49,233 bases of DNA from Clostridia bacterium (GCA_017934475.1 JAGBJN010000009.1:1-49233); one strand, 5' to 3'; shown: positions 1 through 8,563, counted from the first letter of the stretch. A program made the numbers and translations. The notes: a model not told the origin generated them from the sequence alone.

Positions 1-1
1 A

Positions 2-82
2 AATTTACAAGAATACATAGCTTTAGTTGAAGATTGGTTAGAATTTTATAATACAAAGAGATTAAAAAACAAGAGAAGGTAA
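2..82 (+). CDS. IS3-type transposase, C-terminal fragment (5' end outside window)
   Basis: Only the last 26 codons are present. The visible peptide includes EDWLEFYNTKR, which resembles the end of the rve integrase domain of IS3-family OrfB proteins (a conserved FYN..R stretch). The frame closes at TAA 80-82 inside a hairpin. The usual SPVEYR-like ending is absent, so the transposase may be slightly shortened or belong to a divergent subgroup. The IS-like terminus just downstream supports the assignment. The catalytic DDE residues lie outside the window. Confidence 0.55.
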   Translation, partial: NLQEYIALVEDWLEFYNTKRLKNKRR

Positions 83-96
83 TCCCTTCTCTTGTT
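68..96 (+). terminator. Hairpin overlapping the transposase stop codon
   Basis: A perfect 12-bp stem (68-79 with 85-96) has a 5-nt loop that contains the transposase stop codon. It is followed after a few bases by a T-rich stretch (107-113). It probably ends transposase transcription, or shields the element from transcription entering from outside. Confidence 0.6.
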
Positions 97-155
97 AAAG
101 CTGCTTATTTTTTACTATGAACTTTTTGGGGTTCACTTCAAAACCTCTGCTTTTT

Positions 156-1586
156 TTAATTTAATAGTTCAAAGATTGCTTTAGCATAAATAGTTGATGA
201 TAAAATTAATTTATCAATTTCAACAAATTCATCTGCTTGATGACACATATCTTTATCACCAGGAAAGTTCATACCAAACGAAATACAATTAGGAAATGCT
301 CTTGCATATGTTGCACCACCAATTGCTATTGGATCATAATTTGAAGAAATTGATTCATTAAAAATACTACATAATTTTTGTACAAGTTTATTATCTTTAT
401 CAACATATAGTGCAGGCATAATATTTAAAATATTTAAATTTTCTTTAAAAATATTTTTAAAAGAATCAATTATTAGATCTGTCTTTGTGTGAACAGGAAC
501 TCTTAAATTTATACCAATAACAATTTTATCTTCATTAATGTATAATTGAGAAGTGTTTAATGTTAAATATCCTGATTCATCTATTACGTTTATATTTAAA
601 TTTTTACCTGTATAATCATCTCCGATACATTTTACAAAATTTGAGAATAATGGAATTGATAAATTATAAGCATTAAATAAATCGTTTAAAACTATTATAA
701 GTTTTGAAATAGCATTATTACCGTTTTCGGGATGAGCACTATGGGAAGCTATTCCATAAGAAGATAGTTTAAAATGATAATCATCTATTTTATATAGGTC
801 TATTTCATAATTGTGTTTTCCAATTATTTTTTTACAAATATCAGTGAAATTTTTAGAGTCTAAATTTTTAGATATTTGTAGTGTAGTTGAGCAGAATTTT
901 GGTACTACATTAATCGCATTATTTTGTGTGTCGAATTCTTCTATTATAATAGGAGAATTTTGTATTTTTTTATTTAGTGAATAAATATTAGAAATATCAT
1001 CACTAAGTGTAAGTGAAATCACTGATTTTTCTGCATATATACAAGGAAAGTCGGCATCTGGACTAAATCCTAGAGAAGGAATTTCTTCATGAGTTTTGTA
1101 ATAATCAATGCACTTCCAATCTTTTTCTTCATTTAATCCTACAATTAATCTTATTCTTTTATTAATAGGAATATTATTTTCATTTATATAATCCATAACA
1201 GATTTCATAGCAAACAAGGAGGCTATAACAGGACCTTTATCATCAATTGCTCCTCTACCATATATTTTATTATCAACGATAGTTGGGACAAATGGGGAAT
1301 AGGTCCAATCATCTTCATTAGCAGGAACAACATCTAAGTGACCAATTATTCCTATTAATTCATCACCTTCGCCGAATTCAACATATCCACAATATCCATC
1401 TACATTTTTTGTTTTAAATCCCAAATCAGATGCAAGATTTAAAAAATGTTTTAAGACATCAGAACAAGAATCACCAAAAGGAGCTCTTGGGTTATGAGTT
1501 TCAGTAGAAATACTAGGATATGTAATAAGATCACAAACAGATTCTATAATTTTCTTTCTATTATTTAATATATAATTTTCAAACAT
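156..1586 (-). CDS. pepV: M20 family dipeptidase, PepV/Sapep type
   Basis: This is a cytoplasmic metal-dependent dipeptidase of 476 residues, the usual length for the PepV group, which releases amino acids from dipeptides taken up by the cell. The metal-site motifs are present. GHLDVVP has H83 and D85, GRGAIDDKG has the bridging D116, LNEEKDW has the catalytic E153 and metal ligand E154, DADF has D177, and a C-terminal MCHQADE supplies the last histidine. The lid domain lies between about residues 185 and 385. The start is fixed by GGAGG seven bases upstream. The gene is convergent with the IS end, and no terminator of its own is visible. Substrate range cannot be read from the sequence. Confidence 0.9.
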   Translation of the reverse strand: MFENYILNNRKKIIESVCDLITYPSISTETHNPRAPFGDSCSDVLKHFLNLASDLGFKTKNVDGYCGYVEFGEGDELIGIIGHLDVVPANEDDWTYSPFVPTIVDNKIYGRGAIDDKGPVIASLFAMKSVMDYINENNIPINKRIRLIVGLNEEKDWKCIDYYKTHEEIPSLGFSPDADFPCIYAEKSVISLTLSDDISNIYSLNKKIQNSPIIIEEFDTQNNAINVVPKFCSTTLQISKNLDSKNFTDICKKIIGKHNYEIDLYKIDDYHFKLSSYGIASHSAHPENGNNAISKLIIVLNDLFNAYNLSIPLFSNFVKCIGDDYTGKNLNINVIDESGYLTLNTSQLYINEDKIVIGINLRVPVHTKTDLIIDSFKNIFKENLNILNIMPALYVDKDNKLVQKLCSIFNESISSNYDPIAIGGATYARAFPNCISFGMNFPGDKDMCHQADEFVEIDKLILSSTIYAKAIFELLN

Positions 1587-1633
1587 AAAAAACCTCCATA
1601 TATAATATATGAAGAAATTGTATCATTTATGAT

Positions 1634-1671
1634 AATAAAAAGAAAGCCCCACCCTAAATTGCAGGGTGGGG
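1634..1671 (-). terminator. Intrinsic terminator of the orphan gene at 1687-1935
   Basis: A GC-rich 9-bp stem (1647-1655 with 1663-1671, CCCCACCCT/AGGGTGGGG) has a 7-nt loop. On the minus strand it is followed by a T-rich tail. It lies directly downstream of the small minus-strand gene and separates it from pepV. Confidence 0.85.
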
Positions 1672-1686
1672 TGAAAGGAGAAACGA

Positions 1687-1935
1687 TCACTGCAGAAAGG
1701 CAATCTGTTGCCTGTTCAGCAACGCCTTTAATTCGGGGAAATCAGCCCGATCCCGAATGTTAAGGTAGAAGCAGAACATCCTGCCGTCTCCTTTTTGTAC
1801 CCTGAAATCCTTTTCAAGGTGGTAGTTTTTAAGAAAATTAATAAAATCAACTTTCTTACTACCTGTTACAAAAAAAAGAAAACATTCTGGTTCCTCTCCA
1901 TCGCCTTCCAGCGCGGAATAATTTTCTTCTGTCAT
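1687..1935 (-). CDS. Orphan small hypothetical protein (82 aa)
   Basis: I do not recognise this family. It is an acidic 82-residue protein with no signal peptide or membrane segment. A central aromatic and hydrophobic strand pattern (CFLFFVTG, MFCFYLNI) suggests a small alpha/beta fold. The start is supported by AAGGAGG eight bases upstream. The gene has its own promoter (1984-2012) and strong terminator, so it is a single-gene unit pointing away from the ribosomal operon. Its base composition is visibly more GC-rich than its neighbours. The small genes at 24828-25106 and 37436-37744 have the same layout. Confidence 0.7.
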   Translation of the reverse strand: MTEENYSALEGDGEEPECFLFFVTGSKKVDFINFLKNYHLEKDFRVQKGDGRMFCFYLNIRDRADFPELKALLNRQQIAFLQ

Positions 1936-1983
1936 TTTGTGTCCTCCTTATATGACTGACAGATTCCTACTGTTACAATAATA

Positions 1984-2012
1984 ATTATACCATAATTTTA
2001 TAAAATATGCAA
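1984..2012 (-). promoter_or_regulatory. Sigma-A promoter for the orphan gene at 1687-1935
   Basis: On the minus strand, TTGCAT (2007-2012) and a perfect TATAAT (1984-1989) are separated by exactly 17 bp. The promoter lies about 50 bp upstream of the start codon. It is divergent from the rpsJ promoter. Confidence 0.7.
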
Positions 2013-2060
2013 ATTTCTAAAAAAATATAGTCAAATTTATGTGAAATTATTTTAAAATCG

Positions 2061-2089
2061 TTGACATTTAATAAAAAGTATAGTATACT
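2061..2089 (+). promoter_or_regulatory. Main promoter of the S10-spc ribosomal operon
   Basis: Consensus TTGACA (2061-2066) and TATACT (2084-2089) are 17 bp apart, the strongest sigma-A promoter near the cluster. Transcription should start near 2096, leaving a leader of about 235 nt before rpsJ. Confidence 0.85.
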
Positions 2090-2095
2090 AATGGA

Positions 2096-2330
2096 GCATG
2101 AATTTGAAAGCGATGAAGTAGAATGTGGCTACATCTTTACAATGCGTGAGGGTGGAGGGAACTTCTATGGAGTATGTCATGGCTTAGACCAGGCGGTAAG
2201 TTTTATAAATATTTAAAAGTACTTATCCCAATATTATCATGCAAATTTGGGATTTTAAAATGGTAAAAAAAGAAACACCAGGGTACGTTTTAAAACTTCC
2301 GACCACATATTATTTTAAGGAGGGAAAAAA
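2096..2330 (+). promoter_or_regulatory. Long untranslated leader of the rpsJ operon, probably structured
   Basis: This is the main part of the 397-bp gene-free stretch 1936-2332. It holds a short GTAG/CTAC hairpin (about 2117-2132), a purine-rich GGGTGGAGGGA segment, and a 7-bp hairpin (ATCCCAA 2225-2231 with TTGGGAT 2247-2253) followed by TTTTAAAA, which could act as a weak attenuator. Its base composition is more balanced than that of other intergenic DNA here. S10 operons are often feedback-regulated through their leaders (L4 in E. coli), but I do not recognise a named family here. The regulatory role is inference. Confidence 0.5.
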
Positions 2331-2332
2331 TA

Positions 2333-2659
2333 ATGGCAACATCAAACAAAGTAGGAAGTGAAAAAATGAGAATTAGACTTAAAGCTTATGATGCTGAACT
2401 ATTAGAAAAGTCTGCTGAGCAAATAGTAGAAACTGCTAAAAGAACAGGAGCAAAAGTATCAGGTCCTATTCCATTACCAACACAAAAGGAAATCGTAACA
2501 ATCTTACGTTCTCCACACAAACACAAAGATTCAAGAGAGCAATTTGAGATGAGAACACACAAGAGATTAATAGATATTCTTTATCCATCACAAAAAACAG
2601 TTGATAGTTTAATGAAAATTGATTTACCAGCTGGTGTAGATATCGAAATCAAATTATAA
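2333..2659 (+). CDS. rpsJ: 30S ribosomal protein S10
   Basis: S10 is a component of the 30S head and, in many bacteria, also NusE of antitermination complexes. The protein is 108 residues, slightly longer than the usual 102-103 because of an N-terminal extension before the conserved MRIRLKAYD. Hallmarks include [21 protein letters not shown] and the KTVDSLMK tail region. The start ATG follows AAGGAGGG by eight bases. It is the first gene of the S10 cluster, behind the promoter at 2061-2089. Confidence 0.97.
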   Translation: MATSNKVGSEKMRIRLKAYDAELLEKSAEQIVETAKRTGAKVSGPIPLPTQKEIVTILRSPHKHKDSREQFEMRTHKRLIDILYPSQKTVDSLMKIDLPAGVDIEIKL

Positions 2660-2750
2660 TTAAGAAGCTTATTCTACTGAGCTATATAATTAGTAGAAAC
2701 AATACCAAGCTAGCATATAAATGCGAGCCAATAGTAAAGGAGAGAAAAAA

Positions 2751-3377
2751 ATGAAAACAATTATAGGAAAGAAAATAGGAATGACTCAAATATTTGATGA
2801 ATCAGGAAAAGTTATTCCAGTTACAGCTATAGAAGCTGGTCCATGTGTTATAGCTCAAGTTAAAACAGTTGAAACAGATGGATACAATGCAATTCAATTA
2901 GGATTTGGAGAAGTTAAAGAAAGCAAAGTAAATAAACCAGAAAAAGGTCATTTTACAAAAGCAAGTATTAACCCAACAAAACATTTAAGAGAATTTAGAG
3001 TAGAAGATGTAGAAAACTACAAAGTAGGAGATCAAATCAAAGTTGATACTTTCGAAGTAGGAGACAAATTAGATGTTCAAGGTACATCAAAAGGTAAAGG
3101 ATTCCAAGGTGTTATTAAACGTCATGGACAATCTAGAGGACCAATGGGACATGGTTCTATGTATCATAGAAGACCAGGTTCAATGGGACCAACATCAACT
3201 CCAGGTAGAGTATTTAAAGGTAAGAAATTACCAGGACATATGGGAGTTCAAACAATAACTATTCAAAATTTAGATGTAGTTAAAGTTGATACAGATAAAA
3301 ACGTATTATTAGTAAAAGGTAGTGTTCCAGGAGTTAAAGGTGCTATCTTAAAAATAAAAACAAGTGTAAAAGCATAA
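2751..3377 (+). CDS. rplC: 50S ribosomal protein L3
   Basis: L3 is an early-assembly protein that reaches toward the peptidyl transferase centre. It has 208 residues, as usual. [13 protein letters not shown] opens the protein, and the conserved basic loop [16 protein letters not shown] with the conserved Gln ([12 protein letters not shown]) is intact. The start is set at the ATG at 2751 because AAAGGAGA lies seven bases upstream. An in-frame ATG at 2721 would add ten residues but has no ribosome-binding site and does not match the family start. The 91-bp gap after rpsJ is unusually long for this operon. Confidence 0.97.
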   Translation: MKTIIGKKIGMTQIFDESGKVIPVTAIEAGPCVIAQVKTVETDGYNAIQLGFGEVKESKVNKPEKGHFTKASINPTKHLREFRVEDVENYKVGDQIKVDTFEVGDKLDVQGTSKGKGFQGVIKRHGQSRGPMGHGSMYHRRPGSMGPTSTPGRVFKGKKLPGHMGVQTITIQNLDVVKVDTDKNVLLVKGSVPGVKGAILKIKTSVKA

Positions 3378-3393
3378 GGAAGGAGGAAGAAAG

Positions 3394-4017
3394 ATGCCAA
3401 AGGTAGACGTATATAGTATAGATGGAAAGAAAGTTAAAGAAGTTGAATTAAAGGAAGAAATATTTGGTATTGAACCAAATGAAGCAGTAGTACATAGTGT
3501 ACTAGTAAACTTCTTAGCAAATCAAAGACAAGGTACACAAAGTACTAAAACAAGAAGTGAAGTTCGTGGTGGTGGAAGAAAACCATGGAGACAAAAAGGA
3601 ACAGGTAGAGCTAGACAAGGTTCTATAAGAGCTCCACAATGGATTAAAGGTGGTATAGCTTTAGGACCAAAGCCACGTTCATATTATTATACAGTTAATA
3701 AGAAAGAAAGAAGATTAGCAATAAAATCAATGCTAAGCTCAAAAGTATTAGAAAATGAATTAACAGTTGTAGATTCTTTAGATATGAAAGAAATCAAAAC
3801 TAAAGAAATGGTTAAAGCATTAACAAATCTTAAAGTAGAAGGAAAAACTTTAATATTATTACCAGAAAAGAACGAAAATGTTCAAAAATCTGCAAGAAAT
3901 ATTGAAGGAGTAAAAACTACATTAGTAAATACAATAAATGTATATGATTTATTAAAATACAAAAATTTAGTTATTACTTTAGATACTGTTAAAAAATTAG
4001 AGGAGGTGTATGCATAA
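3394..4017 (+). CDS. rplD: 50S ribosomal protein L4
   Basis: L4 is a 207-residue large-subunit protein whose long loop lines the exit tunnel. That loop is recognisable: TKTRSEVRGGGRKPWRQKGTG, then RQGSIRAPQW. AAGGAGG precedes the ATG. In E. coli L4 represses this operon; whether it does so here through the rpsJ leader is unknown. Its stop shares one base with the start of rplW, so the two are translationally coupled. Confidence 0.97.
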   Translation: MPKVDVYSIDGKKVKEVELKEEIFGIEPNEAVVHSVLVNFLANQRQGTQSTKTRSEVRGGGRKPWRQKGTGRARQGSIRAPQWIKGGIALGPKPRSYYYTVNKKERRLAIKSMLSSKVLENELTVVDSLDMKEIKTKEMVKALTNLKVEGKTLILLPEKNENVQKSARNIEGVKTTLVNTINVYDLLKYKNLVITLDTVKKLEEVYA

Positions 4018-4364
4018 TGGTAGCAGAAGATATTATAATCGCACCTGTTATAACAGAAAAAAGCAATGAAGAAATGCAAAGTGGAAAATATACTTTTGAA
4101 GTAAATAAAAAAGCTACAAAAGTTGATATCGCAAATGCAGTTGAAAAATTATTTGAAGTAAAAGTATTAAATGTAAATACAATTACAGTTAAAGGAAAAA
4201 CAAAAAGAGTAGGAAGATATGAAGGAAAAACTTCAGATTGGAAAAAAGCTATTGTTACAATAGATACAAATCCAGAAGATAAAACATATCTTGCTAAAGG
4301 CGGAAAAGCTACAAAAATGAGCAAAAAATACAAAGATTCAATAGATGAATTTATGGGAGCTTAA
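4017..4364 (+). CDS. rplW: 50S ribosomal protein L23
   Basis: L23 lies at the exit of the nascent-peptide tunnel, where trigger factor and SRP dock. The conserved opening IIIAPVITEKSNE and the KRVGRYEGKTSDWKKAIVT segment are present. The protein is 115 residues, about 20 longer than typical, because of a lysine-rich C-terminal extension (roughly residues 93-115). The start overlaps the rplD stop by one base (TAATG). The extension may affect the tunnel-exit docking surface, but that is inference. Confidence 0.96.
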   Translation: MVAEDIIIAPVITEKSNEEMQSGKYTFEVNKKATKVDIANAVEKLFEVKVLNVNTITVKGKTKRVGRYEGKTSDWKKAIVTIDTNPEDKTYLAKGGKATKMSKKYKDSIDEFMGA

Positions 4365-4368
4365 GCCT

Positions 4369-4650
4369 ATGAATAATGAAGAATATGCAGAACTTTTAGA
4401 AGCTGCAGCAAAAAAAATAAGATGCTTAAAAACACCAATTTCTAAAAAGACAGAAAATGATATAAAAAAAGTTTCAAAATCTATTATTAAAGAAGGAAAG
4501 AAAATAGAAAACATGAGTCTTGCAGAAAGAGCATCATTACCTAGAGATAAAAATTTAGCAAGAAGACTAGAAGCAAAGCGTATTTTAGAAGGAAAAAGCA
4601 TTGTAGAAACAATGATTAATAGTAAAAGATTTTACGATATCGAGAAATAA
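4369..4650 (+). CDS. Unknown small basic protein inserted between rplW and rplB
   Basis: This 93-residue lysine-rich, predominantly helical protein has no recognised domain, no signal peptide and no cysteine clusters apart from one Cys. It interrupts rplW-rplB, one of the most conserved gene pairs in bacteria. The chosen start ([10 protein letters not shown]) lies 4 bp after the rplW stop, with a weak GGAG overlapping the end of rplW. An upstream in-frame start at 4345 would overlap rplW and lacks support. Codon and base use look like the neighbours, so it seems long established. A 73-bp gap separates it from rplB. Confidence 0.75.
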   Translation: MNNEEYAELLEAAAKKIRCLKTPISKKTENDIKKVSKSIIKEGKKIENMSLAERASLPRDKNLARRLEAKRILEGKSIVETMINSKRFYDIEK

Positions 4651-4723
4651 CTCGGATAATAAAAAATATCTGTTAAGTAGAGCAGGAAAAAATCTACTAA
4701 TAAAATATAAAGGAGAAATAAAA

Positions 4724-5551
4724 ATGGGAATGAAACATTTTAGACCAACAACTCCATCATTAAGAAACATGACAGTTTCAACATTTGATGAAATTACTAA
4801 AAAGACTCCTGAAAAATCTTTATTAACAGTAAAGAAAGAAAAAGCAGGAAGAAACTCATATGGTAGAGTTACAGTAAGACATCAAGGTGGAGGAAATAGA
4901 CAAAAATATAGAATTATTGATTTCAAAAGAAATAAAGATGATATGAAAGCAACTGTAATTGGAATCGAATATGATCCAAACAGAAGTGCAAATATCGCAT
5001 TAATAGAATATGAAGATGGAACAAAATCTTATATTCTAGCACCAGTAGGATTAAAAGATGGTGATAAAGTAGTATCTGGAAATAAAGTTGATATTAGACC
5101 AGGTAACTGTATGCCAATCGAAAGTATCCCAGTAGGTACTTTAATTCATAATATAGAATTAAATCCAGGTCAAGGTGGAAAAATGGTTAGAGCTGCAGGT
5201 CAAGAGGCACAATTAATGGCTAAAGAAGGAAAATATGCTCACGTAAGACTTCCATCAGGAGAGATGAGATTAGTTCTAGCTAGATGTAGAGCTACAATCG
5301 GAACAGTAGGAAATACTGATCACGAAAATGTAAAATTAGGTAAAGCCGGAAGAACAAGACATATGGGAATCAGACCTACAGTTAGAGGTTCTGTTATGAA
5401 CCCAGTAGATCACCCTCATGGTGGTGGTGAAGGTAGAGCACCAGTAGGACACGCAGGACCAATGACACCTTGGGGCAAACCAGCATTAGGATATAAGACA
5501 AGAAAGAAAAATAAGAAAACAAATAAATTTATCGTAAAGAGAAGAAAGTAA
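4724..5551 (+). CDS. rplB: 50S ribosomal protein L2
   Basis: L2 is a 275-residue 23S rRNA-binding protein needed for subunit association and peptidyl transfer. The opening [15 protein letters not shown], the central [10 protein letters not shown]-like segment ([10 protein letters not shown]) and the catalytic-region signature [15 protein letters not shown] are all intact. AAGGAGA precedes the ATG. It is normally directly after rplW; here an unknown ORF separates them. Confidence 0.98.
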   Translation: MGMKHFRPTTPSLRNMTVSTFDEITKKTPEKSLLTVKKEKAGRNSYGRVTVRHQGGGNRQKYRIIDFKRNKDDMKATVIGIEYDPNRSANIALIEYEDGTKSYILAPVGLKDGDKVVSGNKVDIRPGNCMPIESIPVGTLIHNIELNPGQGGKMVRAAGQEAQLMAKEGKYAHVRLPSGEMRLVLARCRATIGTVGNTDHENVKLGKAGRTRHMGIRPTVRGSVMNPVDHPHGGGEGRAPVGHAGPMTPWGKPALGYKTRKKNKKTNKFIVKRRK

Positions 5552-5567
5552 GGAGGGAATAAAGAAT

Positions 5568-5843
5568 ATGTCAAGATCAAGTAAGAAAACACCATTTGTT
5601 GCTCCTGAATTAATGAAAAGAATTGAAGCAATGAATGAAACAGGAAATAAAGAAGTATTAAAAACATGGTCTAGAGCTTCTACTATATACCCTCAAATGG
5701 TTGGACACACAATAGCTGTTCATGATGGTAGAAAACACGTACCAGTTTATATTACAGAAGAAATGATAGGTCATAAATTAGGAGAATTTGCTCCAACAAG
5801 AACATTCAAAGGTCACGCTGGAGAAAAAACAACTAAGAAATAG
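5568..5843 (+). CDS. rpsS: 30S ribosomal protein S19
   Basis: This is a 91-residue 30S head protein that contacts S13 and the A-site region. It carries the family pattern [35 protein letters not shown] and the terminal [21 protein letters not shown] lies upstream and the gap after rplB is 16 bp. Confidence 0.97.
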   Translation: MSRSSKKTPFVAPELMKRIEAMNETGNKEVLKTWSRASTIYPQMVGHTIAVHDGRKHVPVYITEEMIGHKLGEFAPTRTFKGHAGEKTTKK

Positions 5844-5883
5844 AAATAAAAGTTTAAAATATTAAACAAGGAGGTATATAAAA

Positions 5884-6240
5884 GTGGAAGAAGAAGTTAT
5901 AGTTCCAGAAGCATGTGCAACACTTAAGTATGCTAGAATTTCAAGTAGAAAAGTTAAAATCGTTATAGATTTAATTAGAGGAAAAAGTGTAGATGAAGCT
6001 TTAGCTATAGTAAAATATACACCAAAAGCTGCATCAGAAATAATAGAAAAATTATTAAAATCAGCAATCGCAAATGCTGAAAACAATCATAATATGTCAC
6101 ACGAAAAACTATACGTAGCAGAAGTATTTGCAAACCAAGGTCCAACTCTAAAAAGAATTAGACCAGCTGCAAAAGGTTCAGCAGTTAGAATTCGTAAAAG
6201 AACAAGTCATATTACAATTATATTAAGAGAAAGAGATTAA
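5884..6240 (+). CDS. rplV: 50S ribosomal protein L22
   Basis: L22 has 118 residues and a beta-hairpin that reaches into the exit tunnel. Typical segments are [27 protein letters not shown] and the hairpin and C-terminal region [25 protein letters not shown]. The start is GTG at 5884, fixed by AAGGAGGT eight bases upstream and by the family's start pattern. It is one of several non-ATG starts in this cluster. Confidence 0.96.
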   Translation: MEEEVIVPEACATLKYARISSRKVKIVIDLIRGKSVDEALAIVKYTPKAASEIIEKLLKSAIANAENNHNMSHEKLYVAEVFANQGPTLKRIRPAAKGSAVRIRKRTSHITIILRERD

Positions 6241-6260
6241 TAAGAAAGGAGCAAAATAAC

Positions 6261-6920
6261 ATGGGACAAAAAATGGATCCTCATGGATTAAGAGTTGGTG
6301 TTATAAAAGACTGGGATTCAAAATGGTATGCAAATAAGAGAGATTTTGCTAACTACCTAGTTGAAGATCACAAAATCCGTGAATATGTTAAGAAAAAATT
6401 ATATATTAGTGGAATTTCAAAAATAGAAATTGAAAGAACTGCTAAATTTGTAAAAGTTAATGTTAACACTGCAAAACCAGGACTTGTAATTGGTAAAGGT
6501 GGAAACTTAGCAGAAGATTTAAAAAATGAATTACAAAAAATGATAGGTAAAGATGTAAACTTAAATATAGTTGAAGTTAAAGATGTTGATACAAATGCAC
6601 AATTAGTTGCAGAAAACATCGCTGGACAACTAGAAAGAAGAATTTCATTCAGAAGAGCTATGAAACAATGTATGCAAAAAACTATGAAAGCAGGTGCTTT
6701 AGGAATAAAAACTGCAGTATCTGGTAGATTAGGTGGAGCAGACATGGCTAGAACTGAATTCTACAAAGAAGGTACAATACCACTTCAAACTTTAAGAGCT
6801 GATATTGATTATGGATTTGCTGAAGCAGATACAACATATGGAAAAATCGGTGTAAAAGTTTGGATATATAAAGGAGAAGTTCTTCCAGCTAAGAAAAAAG
6901 TGGAAGGAGGAGAAGCATAA
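6261..6920 (+). CDS. rpsC: 30S ribosomal protein S3
   Basis: S3 is a 219-residue mRNA-entry-tunnel protein. It starts with the characteristic [24 protein letters not shown], and a KH domain with the GKGG loop ([15 protein letters not shown]) occupies roughly residues 40-110. The C-terminal domain [13 protein letters not shown] follows. GAAAGGAG lies upstream. The last base of its stop is the first base of the rplP start. Confidence 0.97.
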   Translation: MGQKMDPHGLRVGVIKDWDSKWYANKRDFANYLVEDHKIREYVKKKLYISGISKIEIERTAKFVKVNVNTAKPGLVIGKGGNLAEDLKNELQKMIGKDVNLNIVEVKDVDTNAQLVAENIAGQLERRISFRRAMKQCMQKTMKAGALGIKTAVSGRLGGADMARTEFYKEGTIPLQTLRADIDYGFAEADTTYGKIGVKVWIYKGEVLPAKKKVEGGEA

Positions 6921-7450
6921 TGCCATTAATGCCAAAAAGAACAAAATATAGAAAACAACAAAAAGGTAGAAACAGAGGTAAAGCAACAAGAGGTAATTTC
7001 GTATCTGATGGAGAATACGGATTACAAACATTAGAAGCAGGTTTAATAACAACAAATCAAATCGAATCTGCCCGTGTTGCTATGACTCGTTATATCAAAA
7101 GAGGTGGAAAGGTTTGGATAAAAATCTTCCCAGATAAACCAATAACAAAGAAACCAGCTGAAACTCGTATGGGTAAAGGTAAAGGAGCTGTTGAATATTG
7201 GGTAGCACCTGTTAAACCAGGAAGAGTTATGTTTGAAATTGCAGGAGTTACAGAAGATATTGCTAGAGAAGCATTAAGACTTGCTTCAATGAAATTACCT
7301 GTTAAGTGTAAATTTGTAAAAGGAGAAAATGCAGGAAAAGAATTAACTTTTTCAGTTAAAGAATCAGAATTAGTTGAAGAGGAAGAAGTTAAAGAAGAAA
7401 CTGCAGAAGTAGCCGAAGTTAAAGAAGAAACTGAAGTAGGTGGTGAATAA
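6920..7450 (+). CDS. rplP: 50S ribosomal protein L16 with an acidic C-terminal tail
   Basis: L16 contacts the A-site tRNA and matures late in 50S assembly. The core (residues 1 to about 145) has [13 protein letters not shown], the [18 protein letters not shown] loop and the [12 protein letters not shown] helix. The protein is 176 residues against about 144 in most bacteria. The extra 30 or so residues form a strongly acidic, low-complexity tail with repeated KEET and AEV units. It overlaps rpsC by one base. The tail looks like a real extension, because rpmC begins one base after the stop. Confidence 0.95.
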   Translation: MPLMPKRTKYRKQQKGRNRGKATRGNFVSDGEYGLQTLEAGLITTNQIESARVAMTRYIKRGGKVWIKIFPDKPITKKPAETRMGKGKGAVEYWVAPVKPGRVMFEIAGVTEDIAREALRLASMKLPVKCKFVKGENAGKELTFSVKESELVEEEEVKEETAEVAEVKEETEVGGE

Positions 7451-7451
7451 G

Positions 7452-7652
7452 ATGAAGATTAGTAAAATAAGAGAAATGTCTTCACCTGAACTAGAAAAAG
7501 AATTAGGAGAATTAAAATCTGAATTATTTAAGTTAAGATTTAGCTTAGCTACAAACGGATTAGATAATCCTATGAAAATTAAAGAAGTAAAGAAAGACAT
7601 TGCAAAAATAAATACAGTATTAACAGAAAGAAAATTAGCTGAAACAAAATAA
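7452..7652 (+). CDS. rpmC: 50S ribosomal protein L29
   Basis: This 66-residue tunnel-exit protein is a two-helix hairpin with the typical [17 protein letters not shown] opening and the [11 protein letters not shown] segment. The start is set at 7452, one base past the rplP stop, which suggests coupling. An upstream in-frame start within rplP would add four residues that do not match the family. Confidence 0.95.
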   Translation: MKISKIREMSSPELEKELGELKSELFKLRFSLATNGLDNPMKIKEVKKDIAKINTVLTERKLAETK

Positions 7653-7667
7653 GAAAGGAGAATTCGG

Positions 7668-7931
7668 ATGGAAGAAAGAAATCTTCGTAAATCATATATA
7701 GGAACAGTTAAATCTAATAAAATGGATAAAACTGTTGTAGTAGCCGTAGAAACAAGTGAGAAGAATAAAACATATGGAAAAATCCAAAAGAAAACATATA
7801 CATTAAAAGCTCACGATGAAAACAATGAATGCGGAATCGGAGATAGAGTTGAAGTAATGGAAACAAGACCTCTATCAAAAGATAAAAGATTCAGAGTAGT
7901 TAAAATAGTAGAAAAGGCTATCATTAAATAA
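7668..7931 (+). CDS. rpsQ: 30S ribosomal protein S17
   Basis: This is an 87-residue OB-fold primary 16S rRNA-binding protein. Family motifs are [14 protein letters not shown], the [30 protein letters not shown] block and a short basic end. GAAAGGAGA precedes the ATG, and the gene lies 15 bp after rpmC. Confidence 0.96.
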   Translation: MEERNLRKSYIGTVKSNKMDKTVVVAVETSEKNKTYGKIQKKTYTLKAHDENNECGIGDRVEVMETRPLSKDKRFRVVKIVEKAIIK

Positions 7932-7950
7932 GAAAAGGAGGATACCAATT

Positions 7951-8319
7951 ATGGTACAACAACAAAGTATATTAAAAGTAGCAGATAACACTGGTGCAAA
8001 AGAAATTATGTGTATCAGATGTTTAGGCGGATCTTACAGAAAATATGCTGGAGTTGGTGATATTATAGTTGCTTCTGTTAAAACAGCAACACCTGGTGGA
8101 GTTGTAAAGAAAGGTGACGTTGTTAAAGCAGTTGTAGTTAGAACAAAGAAACCAATTAGAAGAGCTGATGGTTCATATGTAAGATTTGATGAAAATGCAG
8201 CAGTTATTATAAGAGAAGATAAAAACCCAAAAGGTACTCGTATATTTGGACCTGTTGCAAGAGAATTGAGAGATGGAGATTATATGAAAATATTATCTTT
8301 AGCTCCAGAAGTTTTATAA
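7951..8319 (+). CDS. rplN: 50S ribosomal protein L14
   Basis: L14 is a 122-residue protein at the subunit interface near helix 95, and the silencing factor RsfS binds it in other bacteria. Signatures are [30 protein letters not shown] and the [18 protein letters not shown]-terminal segment. AAAGGAGG lies upstream. The downstream neighbour should be rplX, but an unknown ORF comes between them. Confidence 0.97.
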   Translation: MVQQQSILKVADNTGAKEIMCIRCLGGSYRKYAGVGDIIVASVKTATPGGVVKKGDVVKAVVVRTKKPIRRADGSYVRFDENAAVIIREDKNPKGTRIFGPVARELRDGDYMKILSLAPEVL

Positions 8320-8344
8320 TTTTATTTGTTAAGGATGTGAAAGT

Positions 8345-8563
8345 ATGAGCAAAATAATCGGTTATTTTAATAAGATTTTAACCGGAAGCTCACAAAATCG
8401 TAAAGAAGCTATAAGGGAAACAAAAAAGATGATTGAAAATATAAAATTTGGAAGCGACAAATATGATGTTGACAGAAGAATTGATTATTTAAGAGAAAAG
8501 GAAAGAGTTGAAGGTTTTAAACTTAATTATAAATGTTTTGTTACATATGATAATTTAATCTAA
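8345..8563 (+). CDS. Unknown small protein inserted between rplN and rplX
   Basis: This is a 72-residue, basic, helix-rich protein (MSKIIGYFNKIL opening, central charged region, YKCFVTYDNLI end) that I do not recognise. It has an AAGGATG-type ribosome-binding site and starts 25 bp after rplN, followed by an 89-bp AT-rich gap before rplX. It is the second unrelated ORF that interrupts an otherwise classical ribosomal order in this window. No similarity to the ORF at 4369-4650 is obvious. It could be a lineage-specific ribosome-associated protein or a neutral insertion. Confidence 0.7.
   Translation: MSKIIGYFNKILTGSSQNRKEAIRETKKMIENIKFGSDKYDVDRRIDYLREKERVEGFKLNYKCFVTYDNLI

Larger units (their letters stand above)
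1..140 (+). mobile_element. Right end of an IS3-family insertion sequence (truncated by window edge)
   Basis: The window opens inside a transposase reading frame that ends at base 82. About 58 bases later comes a terminal-inverted-repeat-like sequence. Read on the minus strand it starts TGAAGTGAACCCCAAAAAG, the TG...CCCCAAAAAG style of IS3-family ends. The likely outer boundary is the CA at 139-140, only 16 bp from the stop of the convergent dipeptidase gene. The other end and any target duplication lie outside the window, so the family call rests on the terminus and a short C-terminal tail. Confidence 0.6.

Noticed and set aside
2098-2121. Seven-codon leader peptide in the rpsJ leader
   Set aside because: Its only purine-rich stretch is too close to the ATG, and it begins within a few bases of the predicted transcription start. 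The codons show no regulatory run.
2721-2750. Ten-residue N-terminal extension of L3
   Set aside because: The upstream ATG lacks a ribosome-binding site, while the ATG at 2751 has a good one and matches the family start.
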